NCBI GenBank assembly: GCA_036556425.1
Contig: DATBJJ010000122.1
Span: 1 to 64,000, forward strand
DNA: 64,000 nucleotides
Origin: DATBJJ01 sp036556425
Lineage (GTDB): Bacteria > Acidobacteriota > Vicinamibacteria > Vicinamibacterales > 2-12-FULL-66-21
Direction of reading: 5' to 3'
Positions 59,587 to 64,000 of the stretch are shown here, piece by piece. The translations under genes and the position numbers were made by a program. The notes under the pieces are model-generated. The model saw nothing but the letters and a program-made list of their open reading frames with translations. It was not told the DNA's origin and did not search any database. Position 1 is the first letter of the stretch, and the number at the start of each line of letters is the position of its first letter.

Positions 59587-60624
59587 GTGTTTCAGCTCGG
59601 CAATCGTTCGAAGATCGTTCTACCCCTCGCGCTCGCGTCTCTCCTTCTTTTCTCCGCAGCCGTCTCCGCGCAGATCACCGATCCCCGCATCGTGGAGTTC
59701 CAGCCGTCGGCCGACCACGATCGTATGGAGGGCGGCAGGCCGATCATCGATCGCTACGCGCTCGAATTCTATCTGGTGGGTGTCGGCATCGTCCTTCAGA
59801 GCGTCGACCTCGGGAAACCGGCGCCCGAGGCGGATGGTTTCATCAGAGTGGACTTCGGCGGCCGGCTTGGCGTGTGGCCGGCGGCCGGGCCGATCTACGA
59901 GGCGCGCGTCGTCGCGATCGGATTCGCCGGATCGTCCGCCAGCGCGTTGTCGAACTCGTTCACGTTCCCCAGTCGTCCTCCGGCACAGGGGCCGACCACA
60001 CCGCCCGCACCCGATCCGCCGCCTGGCACGCCGCCTGGCACGCCGCCGCCCGCGCCGCCGGCGCCATGCACCCACGACTTGACGCCGAACGCGCGGATAT
60101 TTCCTCCGATCACCACGACGAGCACGTTTACGGTGAACACGGGCACGAACTGCACGTGGACTCCCGCGTCGTCGGATTCGTGGCTCGTGGTGACCGATCT
60201 GCGGAAGCGCACAGGGCCCGGCGTCGTGACGTTCCGCGCGGCGGAGAATACTGCGGGGATGTCGCGCGTCGCCACGATCACGATCGGGACCGCGACTTTC
60301 GTCCTGACGCAGACCGGCACGTGCGGCTTCAACTTGACGCCCGCGAGTCAAGGCTTCAACGCTGCCGGCGGCACGGGATCGGTGGTGGTCACCGGGTCAC
60401 CCGTCTGCACGTGGAACGCGGTGCGGTCCGGCACATGGATCACGATCACGAGCGGCGCAAGCGGCACTGGAAACGGCACCGTCCGCTATCGCGTGTCGGA
60501 GAACACCGGCGCCTCGGCGCGCACGGGCACGCTGACGATCGCGGGTCAGCCCGTAACGATCATGCAGTCCGCGAACACCGCGCCGAACACGCCCGCCGGT
60601 CTGCGGGTCGTGATCATCAGATAG
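59587..60624 (+). CDS. Secreted BACON-like Ig-fold protein
   Basis: A 345-residue exported protein with a signal peptide (PLALASLLLFSAAVSAQ). An N-terminal beta domain (about 30-125; VDFGGRLGVWPAAG) is followed by a Pro-rich linker (about 135-160). Two BACON/BACON_2-like repeats come next (about 165-245 and 250-335), each with a Cys-Trp near the start (NCTWTPASSDSWLVV, VCTWNAVRSGTWITI) and an NTAG/NTGA-type turn. BACON domains are thought to bind carbohydrate or mucin. I chose the GTG at 59587 because it directly precedes the signal peptide; an in-frame start 87 bases upstream is possible. Confidence 0.78.
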   Translation: MFQLGNRSKIVLPLALASLLLFSAAVSAQITDPRIVEFQPSADHDRMEGGRPIIDRYALEFYLVGVGIVLQSVDLGKPAPEADGFIRVDFGGRLGVWPAAGPIYEARVVAIGFAGSSASALSNSFTFPSRPPAQGPTTPPAPDPPPGTPPGTPPPAPPAPCTHDLTPNARIFPPITTTSTFTVNTGTNCTWTPASSDSWLVVTDLRKRTGPGVVTFRAAENTAGMSRVATITIGTATFVLTQTGTCGFNLTPASQGFNAAGGTGSVVVTGSPVCTWNAVRSGTWITITSGASGTGNGTVRYRVSENTGASARTGTLTIAGQPVTIMQSANTAPNTPAGLRVVIIR

Positions 60625-60627
60625 CCG

Positions 60628-61767
60628 TCAGCGGCTGCGATCCTCGTAGGGCCGGAGATTCCACTCGAAGAACGTCCACGTGCGGTTCCACGAATCGCGT
60701 TGATCGGGAGAATCGTCCCGCTCGAGCGTCTTGATGTTCACGCGCCGGTTGAACGTGTGGCCCACGCTCACCGGTCCGGGCACGGGATCGACGTAGACCT
60801 TCGTCTCGGCGAGATCCGGCTTGCGCGAGCGCAGCGCGTCGACGATCTGCTGATCCTCGACATAGTTCACGTCCGTATCGTTCGTGGCGACGTGCACGAG
60901 GAGCGGCACGTTCAGCTTGTCGACGTGATAGAGCGGCGAGCGCTCGATGTAGAGATCGCGCTTCTCGAACGGCAGTCCCTGGATGCGGGACTGCGTCGAG
61001 AACTGGCGCTGATACGACGGTCCTCTGTATGACAGCCTGAACACCAGGTTCGTCACGGGAACCATCGCGGATGCCGCTTTGAACGGGTGCTTGTCGCGGA
61101 AGACCGACAGGAGCGTGATATATCCGCCGTGGCTCCAGCCCATGATGCCGAGCCGATCCTGATCGACGTGCGTCAGCGTCTTCAGATAGTCGACGGCGCT
61201 CAGCACGTCGTCGATCTCGTAGCCGCCGTAGTCGATCGCTTTGTAATGGGCGTCGCCGTAGCCGGTGCTGCCGCGATACTCGGGGCAAATCACGACGTAG
61301 CCGCGCTCGACCGCCTCCTTCACGAACGGAAACATGTTGATGCCCCAGTTCCCGTGAACGCCCCCGTGGACCCACACCATCGCGGCGTGCCCCTTCGCGC
61401 CGCGCTTCTTGAGCGGCTGGAAGAGATAGGCGGGGATGTCCATGTCGCCGACGCTGCTGCGGTACTTGACCTTCTGAAAATCCATCACGCCCTGGCTCGC
61501 CTTCGCGTAGCGCGCATCGGCAACCGCTTTCTCGTCGATGTCTGCTTGCGCGTTGTAGCCGCGGCCGTGTTCGTCGGGATCCGCGCTGACGTACAGCATG
61601 CGCGCGCGCTCCGGATCCATCGGCGTCTCGGGGCGCTGCCGGCCTGACGGCGCCGGTGCCGCGGGCTGCTGCGTCGACTGCCCCGCCGGCGCGGCCGACC
61701 ACATCGCAAAGCAAGCCGACGAGACGAGAACCAGGCGGATTCGTGGCGTCCACCGACGAGTGAACAT
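60628..61767 (-). CDS. S9-family (prolyl oligopeptidase-type) serine hydrolase
   Basis: A 379-residue exported alpha/beta hydrolase. The nucleophile Ser212 lies in GWSHGG, the acid is Asp297 or Asp299 in ATNDTDV, and the base is His337 in VGHTFNRR. The oxyanion region is MVWVHGGVHG. A signal peptide (LVLVSSACFAMWSAA) and Pro-rich stretch precede it. The usual N-terminal propeller of S9 peptidases is absent, so it may be a dipeptidyl-peptidase-like or esterase enzyme. A good ribosome site (GGAGG) precedes the ATG. It converges on the BACON gene with three bases between stops. Confidence 0.9.
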   Translation of the reverse strand: MFTRRWTPRIRLVLVSSACFAMWSAAPAGQSTQQPAAPAPSGRQRPETPMDPERARMLYVSADPDEHGRGYNAQADIDEKAVADARYAKASQGVMDFQKVKYRSSVGDMDIPAYLFQPLKKRGAKGHAAMVWVHGGVHGNWGINMFPFVKEAVERGYVVICPEYRGSTGYGDAHYKAIDYGGYEIDDVLSAVDYLKTLTHVDQDRLGIMGWSHGGYITLLSVFRDKHPFKAASAMVPVTNLVFRLSYRGPSYQRQFSTQSRIQGLPFEKRDLYIERSPLYHVDKLNVPLLVHVATNDTDVNYVEDQQIVDALRSRKPDLAETKVYVDPVPGPVSVGHTFNRRVNIKTLERDDSPDQRDSWNRTWTFFEWNLRPYEDRSR

Positions 61768-61933
61768 CGTTTGCCTCCAGGAGTTGCTCGATTCCTACGG
61801 ATGTGCTCGATGCACACCATACCCGCCGACATGCGGACAATGCAACCTGGCTTTGTCATCCAGCGTTCATCCGGCGCTTCGTAGAATCGCTGAGCAGGTT
61901 GGGATCGGACGGCGGCGTCGAGAGGAGCAGACA

Positions 61934-62884
61934 GTGAGGAGAGGCGAGCGAGCACGGCCGGGAGCGGTTGGCGCGATTGTTTTCACGATCGCGATCGTGG
62001 TGGCGGCGCGGTCCGCGTCGGCGGAAACGCGATCGATATTCGAGTCGCCGCTGCCTTCGCCGCCGATCGGTTCGCATGTTTACGAGGGCTTGTTTCGTGA
62101 CGTGCCGGCGGTCGCCGCTCCATCCGAGGGTCCATCGTCGTGGACCCTGAGCGAAGAACTTCAAGAGCAAGAGCCCCGGAAAGTCACGCGAACTGGATTC
62201 GCCGCGCTCGTTCGGAACATCGGCAGCGATTTCAAAGCGTTCCCGCGGCGCAAGTCGACGTGGGTCATCCTCGGCATCGGTGCCGGCGCGGCCGCGATTG
62301 CTTATCCGTTCGACGATGACGTCAGCGACTGGGCCGCCGATCAGAACGGTCTGCGCAAAGCGCTCAAGCCTGGGAAGGTCCTCGGACTGGGTCCCGTGCA
62401 AGTCGGCGCGGCAATCGGCACGTATCTCGTCGGCCGATTCGCGTACCATCCCGCGGAGGGCCGCACCAACAAGCTGTCTCACATGGGGTTCGATCTCCTT
62501 CGCGCGCAGGCGCTGACGCAGGCATTGACGTACGGAATCAAGTACGCGACGCAGCGCGATCGGCCGAGCGGAGACTGCTGCGCGTTTCCCTCGGGCCACG
62601 CGTCGGTGACCTTTGCCACCGCGTCGGTTCTCGAGCGGCACTTCGGATATCGCGCCGCGTGGCCGACGTTCGTGATCGCGAGTTACGTTGCCGCCGGTCG
62701 CCTGACCGAGCAGCGCCATTTTCCGAGCGACTTGCTCTTTGGCGCGGCGTTGGGAATGGCGTCGGGATGGACGGTCGTCGGCCGCCACGGCCGCGACGAC
62801 TTCGCGTTGATGCCAGTCCCCGTCCGCGGAGGCATCGCGCTGTCGGGCACGTGGACGCCGCAGCACCGCAAGCGCGACAGTTAG
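61934..62884 (+). CDS. PAP2-family phosphatase, secreted or membrane-anchored
   Basis: A 316-residue protein with an N-terminal membrane or signal segment (AVGAIVFTIAIVVAA). The three PAP2 motifs are present: KYATQRDRP, PSGHAS and GRLTEQRHFPSDLLFG. Acid phosphatase or lipid phosphatase activity is expected. The GTG at 61934 follows a ribosome site (GAGGAG); the frame is open upstream but the signal sequence sits at this start. In the 166-base gap to the divergent S9 gene, only weak promoter-like boxes are seen. Confidence 0.88.
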   Translation: MRRGERARPGAVGAIVFTIAIVVAARSASAETRSIFESPLPSPPIGSHVYEGLFRDVPAVAAPSEGPSSWTLSEELQEQEPRKVTRTGFAALVRNIGSDFKAFPRRKSTWVILGIGAGAAAIAYPFDDDVSDWAADQNGLRKALKPGKVLGLGPVQVGAAIGTYLVGRFAYHPAEGRTNKLSHMGFDLLRAQALTQALTYGIKYATQRDRPSGDCCAFPSGHASVTFATASVLERHFGYRAAWPTFVIASYVAAGRLTEQRHFPSDLLFGAALGMASGWTVVGRHGRDDFALMPVPVRGGIALSGTWTPQHRKRDS

Positions 62885-62950
62885 AGATCGACGCTCTCGA
62901 GCAGGCGCTGATCGGCGAACGGCGGCGAGCCCGCGCTGACATCGCCTTGA

Positions 62951-62994
62951 ATCTGGAACCTGGAGCTTCCCTCGGGCGTATCTGCCTCCAGGTT
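62951..62994. repeat. Small heptad-type inverted repeat upstream of the PadR gene
   Basis: ATCTGGA and ACCTGGA form two 7-base units. AACCTGGAG (62957-62965) is repeated inverted as CTCCAGGTT (62986-62994) around a 20-base loop. The element lies after the PAP2 gene, as other elements lie after genes, but it is shorter and starts 66 bases from the stop. Confidence 0.5.
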
Positions 62995-62997
62995 CAG

Positions 62998-63019
62998 CTA
63001 TAGCAGAACATGCTATAGT
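62998..63019 (+). promoter_or_regulatory. PadR-type operator overlapping the promoter
   Basis: CTATAGC (62998-63004) and GCTATAG (63012-63018) form inverted arms around 7 bases. The right arm overlaps the -10 box TATAGT (63014-63019). A PadR dimer bound here would block the promoter of padR and the permease gene, giving autoregulation. The -35 is weak. Confidence 0.55.
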
Positions 63020-63030
63020 TCGCCTCAGTC

Positions 63031-63408
63031 ATGCCACCACGACGACAACCGTCGATCGAGCCGGCGCCCGAGTCTTTCCTTCCGCTGCCGCGCGACACGT
63101 TTCACATTCTCGTCTCGCTCGCGGATCGCGAGCGGCACGGCTACTCGGTCATGCAGGACGTCGCCGAGCGGACCGACGGACAGCTCCGCTTGAGCCCGAG
63201 CACTCTCTACGCGTCGATCAAGCGGCTGCTCGATCAGCGGTTGATCGAAGAGCTCGCCGAGCGGCCGGATCCGGAGCACGACGACGAGCGGCGCCGCTAC
63301 TACCGGTTGACGCGGCTCGGCCGGCGTGTCGCGACGGCCGAAGCGCGCCGTCTCGAGCGCCTCCTCTCCGACGCGCGCGCGACGGGACTGCTCGCGCGAG
63401 AGGGGTAA
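63031..63408 (+). CDS. PadR-family transcriptional regulator
   Basis: A 125-residue winged-helix repressor. The N-terminal DNA-binding domain shows DTFHILVSLADRERHGYSVM, the recognition helix LSPSTLYASIKRLLDQRLIEE and the wing EHDDERRRYYRLTRLGRR; a C-terminal dimerisation helix follows. PadR regulators usually bind as dimers to inverted repeats; one sits right at its own promoter. It lies six bases before an ADOP-type permease gene, an arrangement common in Acidobacteria. Confidence 0.92.
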   Translation: MPPRRQPSIEPAPESFLPLPRDTFHILVSLADRERHGYSVMQDVAERTDGQLRLSPSTLYASIKRLLDQRLIEELAERPDPEHDDERRRYYRLTRLGRRVATAEARRLERLLSDARATGLLAREG

Positions 63409-63414
63409 CGCACG

Positions 63415-64000
63415 ATGCCGGGCCGGGTCCGCACGCGCATTCCTCCGAGCACACGCGCGTTTCGCGCGCTGCTGTCGCTCTACCCCTCCGAGTTCCGCGA
63501 CGAGTACGGACGCGAAGTGGTGATGGTGTTCGAGGATCGCCACCGCGATGCGTCGGGGATCGGTCAACGCGCGCTCGTGTGGATCGAGGCGATCGCCGGT
63601 GTGTTGACGGAAGCGCCGAAGGAGCATGCCCGCATGGTTCTGCAGGATTTGCGATTCGCCGCCCGCCTGGCTCGCCGCAGCCCGGCCTTCACGCTCACGG
63701 CCATCCTGACGCTCGCGCTCGGCATCGGCGCGAACGGCGCGATCTTCCAGTTGATCGACGCCGTCGGCCTTCAGGCGCTGCCGGTGCGCGCGCCTCGAGA
63801 GCTGGCCGAGGTCCGCATTGCTGGAGGCAACAAAGGGTTCGGCATCAATCCCGGAACGTACGGGGGGCTCACACGGCCCGTGTGGCAGGAAATCGAGGCG
63901 CATCAGGAGGCGTTCTCGAGCGTGGCCGCATGGGCGCTGTCGGACGTGCGCGTCGGGGAACGGTCGTCGCTGCAGCGCCAGCGCGCGATCGTCGTCAGCG
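63415..64000 (+). CDS. ADOP-type ABC transporter permease, 3' end cut off by the window
   Basis: The open frame runs from the ATG at 63415 to the window edge without a stop (195 residues visible). It begins with a short soluble region (LLSLYPSEFRDEYGREVVMV) and enters a MacB-type permease domain at QDLRFAARLARRSPAFTLTA, with the first membrane helix ILTLALGIGANGAIFQLIDAV. This entry sequence is typical of the acidobacterial duplicated orphan permease family (usually about 800 residues with two FtsX domains). It is adjacent to and probably controlled by the PadR regulator. Confidence 0.9.
   Translation, partial: MPGRVRTRIPPSTRAFRALLSLYPSEFRDEYGREVVMVFEDRHRDASGIGQRALVWIEAIAGVLTEAPKEHARMVLQDLRFAARLARRSPAFTLTAILTLALGIGANGAIFQLIDAVGLQALPVRAPRELAEVRIAGGNKGFGINPGTYGGLTRPVWQEIEAHQEAFSSVAAWALSDVRVGERSSLQRQRAIVVS

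Noticed and set aside
61853..61887. Promoter of the PAP2 gene (TTGTCA and TAGAAT)
   Set aside because: Both boxes match well but they are 23 bases apart, too far for a normal sigma-70 promoter.

Overview
The window is 64 kb of high-GC, gene-dense chromosomal DNA. It most resembles an Acidobacteriota genome, probably the Vicinamibacteria lineage. The evidence is a PadR regulator followed by the start of a permease of the acidobacterial duplicated orphan permease (ADOP) type at the right edge, many secreted beta-propeller and BNR-repeat proteins, a Gram-negative envelope gene set (Tol-Pal, Lpt, BamA-like proteins), and a regulatory PTS encoded beside rpoN. The lineage is inferred from gene content, not from a marker tree. 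No prophage, insertion sequence, CRISPR array or rRNA gene was seen.

Layout. 1-4.5 kb (+): Tol-Pal operon (tolQ partial, tolR, a TonB/TolA-like protein, tolB, pal, cpoB). 4.6-22.8 kb (-): a 15-gene run read guaA, dnaE, accA, recJ, lptC-lptA fusion, lptB, rpoN, hpf, hprK, rapZ, EIIA(Man), ptsH, ptsI, cupin, then ssb from its own promoter. 22.9-33.4 kb: a PQQ-like propeller protein, an aminotransferase, a membrane protein, a very large orphan NtrY-like sensor kinase, pssA-psd (phosphatidylethanolamine synthesis), a DUF465 protein, and rimI-tsaB. 33.4-49.2 kb (+): mutS, an oligopeptide-binding lipoprotein, a metalloprotease-propeller-barrel protein, a deoxyhypusine synthase-like enzyme with agmatinase, a TPR-AAA-Fis sigma-54 activator, a PilZ protein and a TldD/TldE pair. 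49.2-64 kb: a TPR membrane protein, tRNA-Arg(CCU), apt, acylphosphatase, a urate-oxidase-fold protein that seems to lack its catalytic residues, a 1048-residue BNR protein, a 49-residue DUF5670 protein, an Omp85-like barrel, a secreted kinase-like protein, a BACON-like protein, an S9 peptidase, a PAP2 phosphatase, PadR and ADOP.

How the genes connect. HPr has both His15 and Ser46, HprK can act on Ser46, and EI and EIIA(Man) complete a phosphorelay, but no EIIB or EIIC is visible, so the PTS looks regulatory. rpoN, the sigma-54 activator and the NtrY-like kinase point to a sigma-54 network.

The most unusual signal lies between genes. At least eight junctions carry short imperfect tandem repeats of period 7 or period 9 that begin at or within a few bases of a stop codon, usually as two inverted arms around a short core. 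Their sequences differ from place to place but their architecture does not. A second theme is TATAAT-like boxes 5 to 13 bases before start codons, several shared by divergent genes, which suggests leaderless or nearly leaderless transcripts.
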